Below are positions 1-7,479 of a DNA stretch of 16,892 nucleotides, piece after piece; position 1 is the first letter of the stretch, and every line of letters starts with the position of its first letter. The notes under the pieces are model-generated. The model had not been told where the DNA came from and searched no databases. It was given only the letters and a program-made list of their open reading frames with translations. A program made the position numbers and the translations under genes. This DNA is from Fibrobacter sp. UBA4309. GTDB taxonomy: Bacteria; Fibrobacterota; Fibrobacteria; Fibrobacterales; Fibrobacteraceae. Location of the stretch: assembly GCF_002395745.1 (NCBI RefSeq), contig NZ_DGUN01000026.1:1-16892 (forward strand), in the 5' to 3' direction.

Positions 1-26
1 TCCAACTTTTTGGGGTCGGTTCACTA

Positions 27-43
27 ACGGGGGGCACCCCCGT
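27..43. repeat. GC palindrome, 7-bp stem
   Basis: ACGGGGG pairs with CCCCCGT across a GCA loop. The pairing is perfect and symmetrical, so it would form on either strand. No T-run follows, so it is not a classical terminator. It lies near the left edge and could belong to the end of a gene outside the window. Confidence 0.6.
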
Positions 44-52
44 AACGCCCCC

Positions 53-78
53 AACCGCTGTCAACTAACCGCTGTCAA
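53..78. repeat. Short tandem direct repeat, 14-bp period
   Basis: AACCGCTGTCAA occurs at 53-64 and again at 67-78, separated by CT. Two copies are too few to suggest a specific function. It sits directly against the 79-94 hairpin. Confidence 0.7.
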
Positions 79-94
79 CCCCGCGAAGGCGGGG
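79..94 (+). terminator. Hairpin with pyrimidine-rich tail, possible terminator
   Basis: CCCCGC (79-84) pairs with GCGGGG (89-94) across a GAAG tetraloop, followed by TCCTCCTTCTTTTCG. The strong GC stem and T/C-rich tail would suit an intrinsic terminator for a plus-strand gene ending left of the window. The tail is not a clean T-run and the upstream gene is not visible, so the role is a guess. Confidence 0.35.
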
Positions 95-130
95 TCCTCC
101 TTCTTTTCGTCGAAGAGAACAGTCCTGCAG

Positions 131-160
131 AACGTCATGCTGACGAAAGACAGCATCGGA
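131..160. repeat. CGTCATGCTGA-type palindromic element, probably partial
   Basis: ATGCTG (137-142) pairs with CAGCAT (151-156) around an 8-nt loop and is preceded by CGT. CGTCAT-initiated palindromes of this kind are scattered between genes in many bacterial genomes. A second CGTCAT-type element is complete at 7413-7469, so this may be a decayed or partial relative. Confidence 0.35.
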
Positions 161-460
161 TGTCCCCACTAGAAAAGAACGTCCCTAACGGAAATATGTT
201 TGCTTCGAGTGGCATTTCGCACGCTCATACAGACCGCTCGTTCGTTGGCTTGTTAAGAACCTCCGGTTTCTCACTCGCTCTCCCCAACACGGCACGCTTG
301 CGCAGTGCCGCTTTTGGCTCACGACGATCACTTCGTTGAAGTGTTTGCTTTGCGAAACGCCTCCTCTCCGCAAAGAAACACGAGAGGGGCTCCGTTATGT
401 AATGTTACCGCTAGGTACGTGTTAAGAGCGGTTACTGCTCAGCCCTCTGTGAGCCATAAG

Positions 461-480
461 CGCCTCGTATTAACGAGGCG
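461..480. repeat. Perfect 8-bp hairpin with ATTA loop
   Basis: CGCCTCGT (461-468) pairs with ACGAGGCG (473-480) across ATTA. A weaker stem, GCTCA/TGAGC at 438-442 and 450-454, lies just upstream. No T-run follows on either strand. It is one of the strongest stems in the gene-free left end. Confidence 0.6.
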
Positions 481-617
481 TGATGGCGAGAGTGAGCGCA
501 TACCAGAGTATATTAACCAGAGTGTAGCGCGAACGGTCTCAATCAGACTGTTAGTCCCTTCGGGCTTCACGAAACTCGGGCTTTATTTTGAACTGCCAGG
601 ACCATCTTGATGCAGGA

Positions 618-1490
618 CTAATAATCCTTCACGCAGCGGACGGAAAAACGGTTGTGCATAACGTAATATTGCACAGACGCAATGCCGGAGGTGTAGTGCA
701 AAAATAAGCAGTTCGAGCGATCGTTACTTTTTTCAGTAGAACTCCAAAAGACAGTTTCGGTTTGGGAGTCAGTGAACCCAGTATAATACGACAAATCTCC
801 AGCAGGGAGTGCAGAGAAACCGAAATCATCCGTACCATTGTCACTTTCACCCCTGTAATCCCACCAATCGGACGTGGACTTGAGTACCTTACCTGCAGTT
901 GATAAGCCGCCGACTGTAGTAAGTAAAGTTTCCCATTCCTCCCAACTAGGCAAATGCCAGCCCTCTGGGCATATTCCGCGCACAGGAAATACCGGTGAGC
1001 ATCTCTTGTACATACCGCAACCCTCACCATTCATGCCCCATGTGCCAGCACTATCCATGGCCATACCCCACGTGTAAAGGCGACCATATTTAGTGCAGTT
1101 GCAAACGTCATCTTTATAACAGCGACTGTTTTCCGATTCGTAGTTCAGATTTTGAGCCATCCATGTCTGGTCACCAATCCTTACTGTTTTATACGTTTGG
1201 CCATCGCGAACGTCAACCATTTCGCCATAATCAATATTTGGGTTCAAATAATCCCACGCGGTTTCTAGACATGCAGAACTGCTAGAATTGCCATCGTGAG
1301 AACTCGAAGAATTCTCGGCAATCTCATTGTTGCTTGATGTAATGCTAGAATTAGAAGAAGGAGTGACACTACTGGAAGACGATTCAACCGAAGAATCATC
1401 ATCGCGCGGGGCGAAACTGCTCTCGTCGTCACCGCAGGCGACGAACAGTAACGTCAACGCAAGCGCAAAAACATAAACCAAATGCTTCAT
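618..1490 (-). CDS. FISUMP-domain lipoprotein with serine-rich linker
   Basis: Likely a cell-envelope lipoprotein of unknown function. It starts with a short lipoprotein signal (KHLVYVFALALTLLFVAC), with the lipidated cysteine at residue 19 followed by GDDES. Residues about 25-70 form a Ser/Asn-rich linker typical of secreted Fibrobacter proteins. The rest is a FISUMP domain (TIGR02145, Fibrobacter succinogenes major paralogous domain), recognised by DGQTYKTVRIGDQTWMAQNL, CPEGWHLPSWEEWETL, FSALPAG and the terminal SVRCVKD. Several cysteines suggest disulfides outside the cytoplasm. The chosen ATG has GGGGG 4 nt upstream, which can pair with anti-SD by wobble; an in-frame ATG at 1514 would add eight residues (MKKCFGGF) but has no such site. 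Codon use is more AT-rich than in the neighbouring genes, which may mark an accessory paralogue. Domain call firm, start less so. Confidence 0.85.
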   Translation of the reverse strand: MKHLVYVFALALTLLFVACGDDESSFAPRDDDSSVESSSSSVTPSSNSSITSSNNEIAENSSSSHDGNSSSSACLETAWDYLNPNIDYGEMVDVRDGQTYKTVRIGDQTWMAQNLNYESENSRCYKDDVCNCTKYGRLYTWGMAMDSAGTWGMNGEGCGMYKRCSPVFPVRGICPEGWHLPSWEEWETLLTTVGGLSTAGKVLKSTSDWWDYRGESDNGTDDFGFSALPAGDLSYYTGFTDSQTETVFWSSTEKSNDRSNCLFLHYTSGIASVQYYVMHNRFSVRCVKDY

Positions 1491-1526
1491 AAAGCCCCCA
1501 AAACATTTTTTCATAAAAAATCTAGC

Positions 1527-1534
1527 TAAATATA
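1527..1534 (-). promoter_or_regulatory. Possible -7-like box of the FISUMP gene
   Basis: On the minus strand TATATTTA lies about 36 nt before the preferred ATG at 1490, in an AT-rich stretch. It resembles the TAnnTTTG -7 element of Bacteroides promoters. A second candidate, TAGATTTT, ends 2 nt before the alternative ATG at 1514. No clear -33 element was found, so the call is tentative. Confidence 0.3.
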
Positions 1535-1587
1535 ATCCGCTTCATCCGTAATTTAAATTTACTAACAACATCCCCAAATCGTTTTTG

Positions 1588-1595
1588 TATCTTTG
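1588..1595 (+). promoter_or_regulatory. TATCTTTG promoter box, 5 nt before the start codon
   Basis: TATCTTTG is an exact match to TAnnTTTG, the -7 element known from Bacteroides. Only CACTT separates it from the ATG at 1601, and there is no Shine-Dalgarno sequence. If it works as in Bacteroides, transcription would begin at or next to the ATG, giving a leaderless mRNA. No convincing -33 TTTG was seen upstream. Confidence 0.5.
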
Positions 1596-1600
1596 CACTT

Positions 1601-4600
1601 ATGAATTTTTCCGCGTCTAAGAACAGTCTTCATATTGCCTGTGCCCCGCTATCCGCACTGTTTTTCGCCTTGTCGCTAGTTTCCTGTGCCGGCAACGGGC
1701 AACCCCTGACCGAGTCCGACCCACAGCAGAGCGCAGACGAGGGCAGCTATACCGACAACTATTTTGACGACAGCGAAAGCACTGGCACCCAGGCCCCCAA
1801 AAAGAGCGCAAGGAAAAACTCCGACGGATATGGTTCCGACGGTTTCAGCTTCAAGCTCCCCGGTGGCGACTGGGCGATAGTCGGCGAAGACGGCGTCCAC
1901 GAGAGCGGCGTCCCCTACGAATTCTACAACGCTAGCACCGGCCGTCGCGCCGTGCTCGTGGAAATCGAGCTCCCGAAGGGCGAACCCTTGAAGCTCATGG
2001 ACCGCGCCCAGATGGAAATGCAGACGTACGAGGCGAGCGGCAAGAAGGCGACCCTCGCCGAAACGTACCCGGAAGTGGCTTTCGGGGTCACGGGGGCGTT
2101 CTTTGATGTGGCGGGCAAGCGCTACGAAACGCCCTACGAGGCCGTGGGCCTCGTCACCGGCGCCGGGAACCGCATTTATTCGCTAAGCCTGTCGGCGACG
2201 GACGTGACCCTGCCGGCGGGAGCGCTCAAAGAAGAATGGAAGGAGTTCTTCGCCGGATTCGAGCTGAAGGACATCCCCGAAGAAGAAGGCCCGGAACTCT
2301 CCCCGGAACGCGTCCAGCAATACGAAAGCACCGCTCTCGGCTACAAGTGGAGCACGAAGGACACGCTTTGGCACTTCTGGACGGGAATCGCAAGGCAGAA
2401 CGACGACCCGGACCTCGTGCTCAGCAACAAAGCCGAAGACATCTCGCTGTTCGTGTACGGCGCGATGGTCCCGAGCGAAGAAGTGAACCAGCAGGACATG
2501 TTCAAGGTGCTGCTCGTAAAGCTCGGCGTCGACCCGAACGAGCCCACGCTCGAAACGCAGCGCACCAAGGTGGGCGACCGCTACGCCCAGGAATTCACCC
2601 TCACCCACACCGTCAACAAGTTCGACTTCTATTACAAGGGTCGCTACTTCTACGACAACGGCCGAGGCATCCTCATCGCCAGCTGGACCCAGGGAATCAA
2701 CAAGAAGAAGTATTCCAAGATCATGGACAACGCCGTCGAGGGCCTTTCCGTAGGGGCAAAGCCGGAACAGGCGACCGACGCCGAATCTGCCAAAAAGCAG
2801 GCGAAGTTCAACGCCGCCGTGATGAGCCAGGTAGGCATCTTGCGCCTTCTCGAAAACCAGCCGCTCGTGGCCCTCAGCTATTTTGAACGCGCCAACAAGA
2901 TGGACCCCGAAGAACCGCTCTACCTCATCAACTGCGGTTTCGTATACCAGATGAAGGAGCTGTACGGCCCGGGCATCAGCCACTTCACGAGCCAGATGGA
3001 ACTCGTGCGCAAGAACGGCAAGCTGCTATCCATCCTCGGCGAGATGTACGAGGCGCTCTTTGACTACGGCCACGCCCGCGAATGCGCCGAAGGGGCGCTG
3101 CGCTACACGCCGAACAATCCGGAATACGTCATCAACTTAAGCGACGCCCTTTGGGGGCTCGGCCAGCGCCACCAGTCGCTCGTGGTAGTGCAGAGGCTCT
3201 ACGACAGGCAGCCGAGCAGCCGCCTGGGCGTCTACCTCGCAAAGACTTACATGGGTCTCGACCAGTACGCCGAAGCCGTCGACGTGCTGTACGGTGTGCG
3301 CGGACGCTTCGGCATGAGCAAGGAACTCGGCGAAACCCTGATGGATGCGCTCGTGTTCCTCGGCCGCTACGACGAAGCACGCGCCATAAGCGAAGAGACG
3401 CTCGCCAAGGACAAGAACGACTACAAGATTTGGACCATGCAGGGCAAGATTTTGTTCTATAGCCGCAACTACCGCGAGGCCGAAAAGTCGCTCACCAAGG
3501 CGCTCGCGCTCAAGCCCGACAACGAAGATGCGAAAAGTTTCCTCAGCGCCACCAAGGCATTCCTCGGCAAGGCCGACAACCGCACGCTCCAAAAGCCCAT
3601 CACGCCTGTCGAAGAACGTCCGAAAGACCTGAAGTCGCTGCTGCGCCCAAGCGCAAAGTCCGCCGGAACCGAAGGCGATTTCCCCGCCGTCGTGCACTAC
3701 CAGAAAGAGACCATCAAGGCCGAGAAGGCGGGCGACAAGGGATACGCGTGGACCCGCACCGAGGAAACCCTCATGGAAATCCTCGACCAGCGCGGCGCCG
3801 CCATCTACCGCGAGTTCACATTCGACTTCTTGCCCGGTTTCGACCGAATCTACATCAACGCGCTCGAAGTCTACGACAGCAACTGGAACCTGAAGCAAAA
3901 GGCTAGCCTCAACGGAGCCTACATCACGTACGCTACCGAAATTGGCGGCGGCAACGAAAGCCAGACGGCACACTTCCCGCTGCAAGACCTCGCTCCCGGC
4001 GACTTCATCTACATGCAGTACAGCCGTACGAACATCCAGAACAAGGGAATGATTCCCTATACCAACTTCGTGAGCAGCAGGGACATTCCTGTAGGCCAGT
4101 CCATCTTCCGCATCTACGCGGACACTTCCAAGTTCGTGACCGAGGAATACGGCCCGCTCGAAAAGAGCAACATCAAAGGCGGAATCGAATGGAAGATCGA
4201 CAACCCGGTCGTGGTGCGCCACGAGATGTACATGCCCGTCTATCGCGACTTCGGCGCAGGGCTTATGCTCACCGGAAAGCAGGAATGGAGCGCCGTCGGC
4301 GAAGACTACCACAACCTCATCAAGCACCAGTTCAAGCAGGCCGTGAGCGTCCGCGAAAAAGCATTCGAAGTTCGCGGCAGCAGGCTCGGTGACGAGGCCG
4401 TGAAGGCGATAGTCCGCTTTGTGCGCCACGACATCCGCTACCGCGATGTCCGCTTCGGCGGTCACAGCCTTATCCCCCAAACCGCCGAAGTGACGCTCAA
4501 GGAGCGTCGTGGCGACTGCAAGGACATGGCTCTGTTGCTCAAGGAAATGCTGCAGGCCATCGGCGTCAAGAGCTACCTCGCCGCCATCCACCTTACCGAA

Positions 4601-5452
4601 GAAGGCTTCGAGCACCTCCCCACCATCCAGCAGTTCAACCACATGATCCTCTACATCCCCAAGCAGGACAAGGTGAGCGAGATGTGGGTCGACGCGACCG
4701 ACAAGACGGGTAACGAACGCCCCGTACCGCTCGATATGGAAGGCAAGGTCGCGCTCATCATCGACGACGAAAACAGCAAGGTCATGACGACGCCGATTCT
4801 CGAAGACAACCAGGAACACAAGATTGCGGTAGACCACCGCCTGTTCATCGGCAACGACGGCGAATGCGAATTCCGCGACTCCGTGACGCTCGAAGGCAAG
4901 TTCGCAAGCGCCATCCGCAACAAGTTCTACGGCCGCGACGTAAAAGAACAAGAACAGCTGCTCGAAGACTTCATGGCGGCAGGAGTCCCCGACGTGAGCA
5001 TCGGCAACATCCGCATCGAGAACCTCGCCGAATTCAACAAGCCGCTTGTCCTCATAGCCACCTATGCATCGAAGGTGTACTTCGGCCAGGGCGGTTCCGA
5101 ACTCAAGGGACGATTCCCGAACGTGTGGGAAAGGAGCCTCTTCAAACTCCCGAAGGTTTCCAAGCGCCACCACCCCATCCGCATGCCGCACGAAACGCAG
5201 TTCAGCTACAGCCTCACCGTCAAGGCGGCCAGCGGGCGTACCGTAAACATCGTCGGGCCCAAGAAGTTCCAGCGCACACCCGACTACGTGAGCTTCGAGA
5301 AGGGTAACGACAAGGCCAGCGGGACAACGGCACAGTCTTCCATCAAGTGGACCACCTTCGCGCTTTACGCCGACCCGAGCGAATACGAGAAGATCCGCGA
5401 GGAATGGAACTACCTGTTGAGCGAAACGAGCCCGATGATTGTGGTAAAATAG
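1601..5452 (+). CDS. Large lipoprotein with TPR, DUF3857 and transglutaminase-like regions
   Basis: Probably a lipid-anchored envelope protein; substrate and reaction are unknown. The signal ends in LSLVSC with Cys29 as the lipidation site, followed by an acidic Ser/Asp-rich stretch to about residue 75. Residues 80-230 and 245-390 look like two related alpha/beta units, possibly PsbP/DcrB-like. Residues about 400-660 are helical TPR-type repeats (e.g. YREAEKSLTKALALKPDNED). About 697-910 resembles DUF3857. A transglutaminase-like core follows, with Cys973 in RRGDCKDMA, His1014 in FNHMILY and Asp1031 in WVDATD, so the papain-like triad is intact. The DUF3857-transglutaminase order is common in Bacteroidota-type proteins, usually without such a long N-terminal part. 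The downstream yfcE gene starts 9 nt after the stop, so the two are likely co-transcribed. No frameshift was seen over 3.8 kb. Domain order is well supported; function is not. Confidence 0.9.
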   Translation: MNFSASKNSLHIACAPLSALFFALSLVSCAGNGQPLTESDPQQSADEGSYTDNYFDDSESTGTQAPKKSARKNSDGYGSDGFSFKLPGGDWAIVGEDGVHESGVPYEFYNASTGRRAVLVEIELPKGEPLKLMDRAQMEMQTYEASGKKATLAETYPEVAFGVTGAFFDVAGKRYETPYEAVGLVTGAGNRIYSLSLSATDVTLPAGALKEEWKEFFAGFELKDIPEEEGPELSPERVQQYESTALGYKWSTKDTLWHFWTGIARQNDDPDLVLSNKAEDISLFVYGAMVPSEEVNQQDMFKVLLVKLGVDPNEPTLETQRTKVGDRYAQEFTLTHTVNKFDFYYKGRYFYDNGRGILIASWTQGINKKKYSKIMDNAVEGLSVGAKPEQATDAESAKKQAKFNAAVMSQVGILRLLENQPLVALSYFERANKMDPEEPLYLINCGFVYQMKELYGPGISHFTSQMELVRKNGKLLSILGEMYEALFDYGHARECAEGALRYTPNNPEYVINLSDALWGLGQRHQSLVVVQRLYDRQPSSRLGVYLAKTYMGLDQYAEAVDVLYGVRGRFGMSKELGETLMDALVFLGRYDEARAISEETLAKDKNDYKIWTMQGKILFYSRNYREAEKSLTKALALKPDNEDAKSFLSATKAFLGKADNRTLQKPITPVEERPKDLKSLLRPSAKSAGTEGDFPAVVHYQKETIKAEKAGDKGYAWTRTEETLMEILDQRGAAIYREFTFDFLPGFDRIYINALEVYDSNWNLKQKASLNGAYITYATEIGGGNESQTAHFPLQDLAPGDFIYMQYSRTNIQNKGMIPYTNFVSSRDIPVGQSIFRIYADTSKFVTEEYGPLEKSNIKGGIEWKIDNPVVVRHEMYMPVYRDFGAGLMLTGKQEWSAVGEDYHNLIKHQFKQAVSVREKAFEVRGSRLGDEAVKAIVRFVRHDIRYRDVRFGGHSLIPQTAEVTLKERRGDCKDMALLLKEMLQAIGVKSYLAAIHLTEEGFEHLPTIQQFNHMILYIPKQDKVSEMWVDATDKTGNERPVPLDMEGKVALIIDDENSKVMTTPILEDNQEHKIAVDHRLFIGNDGECEFRDSVTLEGKFASAIRNKFYGRDVKEQEQLLEDFMAAGVPDVSIGNIRIENLAEFNKPLVLIATYASKVYFGQGGSELKGRFPNVWERSLFKLPKVSKRHHPIRMPHETQFSYSLTVKAASGRTVNIVGPKKFQRTPDYVSFEKGNDKASGTTAQSSIKWTTFALYADPSEYEKIREEWNYLLSETSPMIVVK

Positions 5453-5461
5453 GTTTGAGGA

Positions 5462-6088
5462 ATGAAAGCTTTAATTTTATCTGATATTCATGGTTCTGCG
5501 ATTGCGGCGAGGCAGGCGCTTTCGTTCTTTGAAAAGTGGAACTGCGACCGTATCTTTTTGCTGGGCGACACGCTCTACCACGGCCCGCGCAACCCGCTCC
5601 CCGCCGGCCACGGCCCGATGGGCGTCGTGGAAGCGCTCGAACCCTACAAGGGCTGCATTACCGCCGTACGCGGCAACTGCGATGCCGACGTGGACCTGAT
5701 GATGCTCGACATGGAAATCGAGAACGAATTTGCTGTCGTGAAAGACGACCGCGCAGGCGCAACACGTGCCGAAACGACGCTGTTCCTGAGCCACGGGCAC
5801 ATCTTTATGCCGGAATGCTTCCCCGCAGATGCGCTCGGCACGCTAGACCCTGCCCGCGCCGTAGAGATTCCCCGCATAGACGCCTACCTGTTCGGCCATA
5901 CGCACATCTGGAAACTCGAGAAGAACTTCAAAGGCGTATTGCTCGTGAATCCGGGTTCCACGAGCCTTCCCAAGGGTGACAACCCGCCTACCTTCGGGCT
6001 GTACGAAAGCGCAAGCGGAACCTCCCCCGCCCGTTTCAGCATCCACAGGCTCGACGACGGCAGCGAACTCGCTTCTACCGAGATTTAA
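5462..6088 (+). CDS. yfcE: YfcE-family metallophosphodiesterase
   Basis: A cytoplasmic binuclear-metal phosphodiesterase; E. coli YfcE hydrolyses artificial phosphodiesters in a metal-dependent way and its natural substrate is unclear. Metal-binding motifs are complete: DIHG (Asp8, His10), GDTLYHG (Asp36), GNCD (Asn72), SHGH (His111) and GHTH (His146, His148). HGPRNPLP and NPGSTSLPKG are close to the E. coli protein, supporting YfcE rather than a general calcineurin-like enzyme. At 208 residues it is somewhat longer than E. coli YfcE (about 184); the extra length lies around residues 90-105 and 120-140. It follows the large lipoprotein by 9 nt. GAGG lies only 1 nt before the ATG, too close for an ideal ribosome site, so translational coupling is likely. 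Confidence 0.93.
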   Translation: MKALILSDIHGSAIAARQALSFFEKWNCDRIFLLGDTLYHGPRNPLPAGHGPMGVVEALEPYKGCITAVRGNCDADVDLMMLDMEIENEFAVVKDDRAGATRAETTLFLSHGHIFMPECFPADALGTLDPARAVEIPRIDAYLFGHTHIWKLEKNFKGVLLVNPGSTSLPKGDNPPTFGLYESASGTSPARFSIHRLDDGSELASTEI

Positions 6089-6104
6089 AAGCCCCATTTC
6101 GCAC

Positions 6105-6143
6105 GGGATGGCGCCATAAAGCGCGCCCTCTTTTTTATTTTTT
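6105..6143 (+). terminator. Intrinsic terminator after yfcE
   Basis: GGCGC (6110-6114) can pair with GCGCC (6123-6127), or GCGC (6111-6114) with GCGC (6121-6124) extended by GGG/CCC. The stem is followed by TCTTTTTTATTTTTT. It lies 16 nt after the yfcE stop and fits a rho-independent terminator for the two-gene unit. The T-run continues into the promoter box of the next gene. Confidence 0.7.
6136..6143 (+). promoter_or_regulatory. TATTTTTT box overlapping the terminator tail
   Basis: TATTTTTT fits TAnnTTTk and ends 4 nt before the ATG at 6148, the same arrangement as at the other plus-strand starts here. It is also the end of the T-run of the yfcE terminator. No Shine-Dalgarno sequence precedes the ATG. 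A T-rich tract alone could mimic this box, so confidence is limited. Confidence 0.35.
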
Positions 6144-6147
6144 CGCC

Positions 6148-7392
6148 ATGGTCTTAAACATCATCTGGCTCATTTTCTTCTTTGGCGCGTTTGTCGCCTG
6201 CATGGTGCAGTGGCTCGCCTTCGGCGACACGGGCATCTTCAACAAGGCCATCATGGGCGCGTTCGACATGTCCAAGACGGCATTCGAAATCGCCATCGGC
6301 CTCACGGGCATTCTCTCGCTCTGGCTCGGCATCCTGAAAATCGGCGAAAAGGCCGGTGCCGTGCAGATTCTCGCCCGCATCGTGCAGCCCCTCTTTACCA
6401 GGCTCTTCCCGGAAATTCCGAAAGGCCATCCGGTCGTGGGCACCATGCTCATGAACATCAGCGCGAACATGCTCGGCCTCGACAACGCGGCCACCCCGAT
6501 GGGGCTCCAGGCCATGAAGCAGCTGCAGGAGCTCAACCCGAACGAAGACAAGAGCGTCGCGAGCGACTCGCAGATTTTGTTCCTCGTCTTGAATGCGAGC
6601 GGACTCACGCTGATTCCGGTGAGCATCATGACGTACCGTGCACAGCTGGGCGCAGCCAACCCGAGCGACGTGTTCCTCCCCATCTTGCTTGCGACGTTCT
6701 TCAGTACGATTGCAGGCATTATCGCCGTAAGCTTTTTCCAGAAGATTAAACTGCGCGACCCCGTGACCCTCGCCTGGATCGGCGGTCTTACTGCAGTTGT
6801 CGTTGCGACCCTCGCCTACTTCTCCAGACTCACCGCCGACGCCATCGGCGTTTCTAGCCTTTTCATCAGCGGGATTGTCCTCTTCGGCATCATCGTTGCG
6901 TTCCTCGCGCTTGCCGTGTACAAGAAGGTACAGGCCTACGAAGCGTTTGTAGAAGGAGCCAAGGAAGGTTTCCATACGGCCGTCATGGTGATTCCTTACC
7001 TGGTCGCCATCCTCGTCGGTGTCGCCGTGTTCCGCGCCAGCGGGGCGATGGACTTGCTCATGAACGGGATTTCCTGGGTGCTCGGATGTTTCGGCATCGG
7101 CAATGACGTTGTGCCCGCGCTCCCCACCGCGTTCATGAAACCGCTCAGCGGTAGCGGTGCCCGCGGCATGATGATCGACGCCATGAAGACGCTCGGTCCC
7201 GACAGCTTTGCCGGACGCTTAAGTTGTATGTTCCAGGGCGCCGCCGACACCACGTTCTACATCATCGCGGTGTACTTCGGTTCCGTGGGCGTAAAGAAAA
7301 CACGCCACGCCGTCACCTGCGCGCTCATCGCCGACGCTGTCGGAGTGATTGCGGCTATCGCGATTGCGTACCTGTTCTTCCCGCCGAATTAG
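6148..7392 (+). CDS. Fused SpmA-SpmB nucleoside-recognition (Gate) membrane protein
   Basis: An inner-membrane protein that joins the two partners called spore maturation proteins A and B in Bacillus into one 414-residue chain. The SpmA half covers about residues 1-200, marked by NISANMLGLDNAATPMGLQA (LGLDN from residue 110). The SpmB half covers about 215-414, marked by ALPTAFMKPLSGSGARGMM (PLSGSG from residue 332) and QGAADTTFYI. Many hydrophobic segments are visible, starting at residues 3-25. Both halves belong to the nucleoside-recognition/Gate domain family, whose substrates are mostly unknown. Fibrobacter does not form spores, so the family name should not be read as a role; a transport function is inference. 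The ATG has no Shine-Dalgarno site but follows a TATTTTTT box. It converges on the antiporter gene. Confidence 0.88.
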   Translation: MVLNIIWLIFFFGAFVACMVQWLAFGDTGIFNKAIMGAFDMSKTAFEIAIGLTGILSLWLGILKIGEKAGAVQILARIVQPLFTRLFPEIPKGHPVVGTMLMNISANMLGLDNAATPMGLQAMKQLQELNPNEDKSVASDSQILFLVLNASGLTLIPVSIMTYRAQLGAANPSDVFLPILLATFFSTIAGIIAVSFFQKIKLRDPVTLAWIGGLTAVVVATLAYFSRLTADAIGVSSLFISGIVLFGIIVAFLALAVYKKVQAYEAFVEGAKEGFHTAVMVIPYLVAILVGVAVFRASGAMDLLMNGISWVLGCFGIGNDVVPALPTAFMKPLSGSGARGMMIDAMKTLGPDSFAGRLSCMFQGAADTTFYIIAVYFGSVGVKKTRHAVTCALIADAVGVIAAIAIAYLFFPPN

Positions 7393-7412
7393 ACGACTGT
7401 ATTTTTCAGCCA

Positions 7413-7469
7413 ACGTCATGGCGGACTTGATCCGCCATCTAGGTTCCGGCTCGGAGGCCGGAATGACGT
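7413..7469. repeat. Branched palindromic intergenic repeat (three-way junction)
   Basis: An outer stem ACGTCAT (7413-7419) / ATGACGT (7463-7469) encloses two hairpins: GGCGGA-CTTGA-TCCGCC (7420-7436) and TCCGGC-TCGGAG-GCCGGA (7445-7462), joined by ATCTAGGT. All three stems are perfect. CGTCAT...GGACTTGATCC-type elements recur between genes in many bacteria, notably Alphaproteobacteria, so this is probably a copy of a dispersed non-coding repeat. It lies between the converging spmA-spmB and antiporter genes, where it could also end transcription from both sides. Nothing else was seen in the 87-nt gap. Confidence 0.8.
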
Positions 7470-7479
7470 CTGTTAAATT

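Larger units (their letters stand above)
1..617. other. Hairpin-rich intergenic region without a convincing gene
   Basis: No reading frame here has a recognisable domain, plausible codon use or a ribosome binding site. The stretch is crowded with inverted repeats: 27-43, 79-94, 137-156, 290-310 (CGGCAC/GTGCCG), 329-343 (CACTTC-GTT-GAAGTG), 348-375 (CTTTGCG/CGCAAAG) and 461-480. Read on the minus strand, about 180-300 has the order GCGAGTG, a hairpin (AGAAACC-GGA-GGTTCT), then a segment containing CGAACGAGCG. That is the same order as the units at 12928-13199, so the two may belong to one family of Fibrobacter intergenic repeats; this relation is an inference from a loose match. A structured RNA cannot be excluded, but no known class (tmRNA, RNase P, SRP, 6S) was recognised. 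Confidence 0.5.

Noticed and set aside
185..373. 62-codon minus-strand frame in the left intergenic region
   Set aside because: It is rich in Arg, Ser and Cys, overlaps hairpins and lacks a ribosome site. It looks like translated repeat DNA rather than a gene.
305..610. 101-codon plus-strand frame in the left intergenic region
   Set aside because: It runs through several strong hairpins, has no ribosome site and no recognisable motif, and competes with a minus-strand frame at 185-373. Such frames are common in structured repeats.
3137..5191. 684-codon open frame antisense to the large lipoprotein gene
   Set aside because: It mirrors a GC-rich, strongly biased gene with a complete domain set on the plus strand. 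Its translation is Val/Glu/Leu/His-rich without any known motif, as expected of a shadow frame.
6148..7392. Sporulation function for the SpmA-SpmB fusion
   Set aside because: No other sporulation gene is present and the family is widespread in non-sporulating bacteria; the name is historical.
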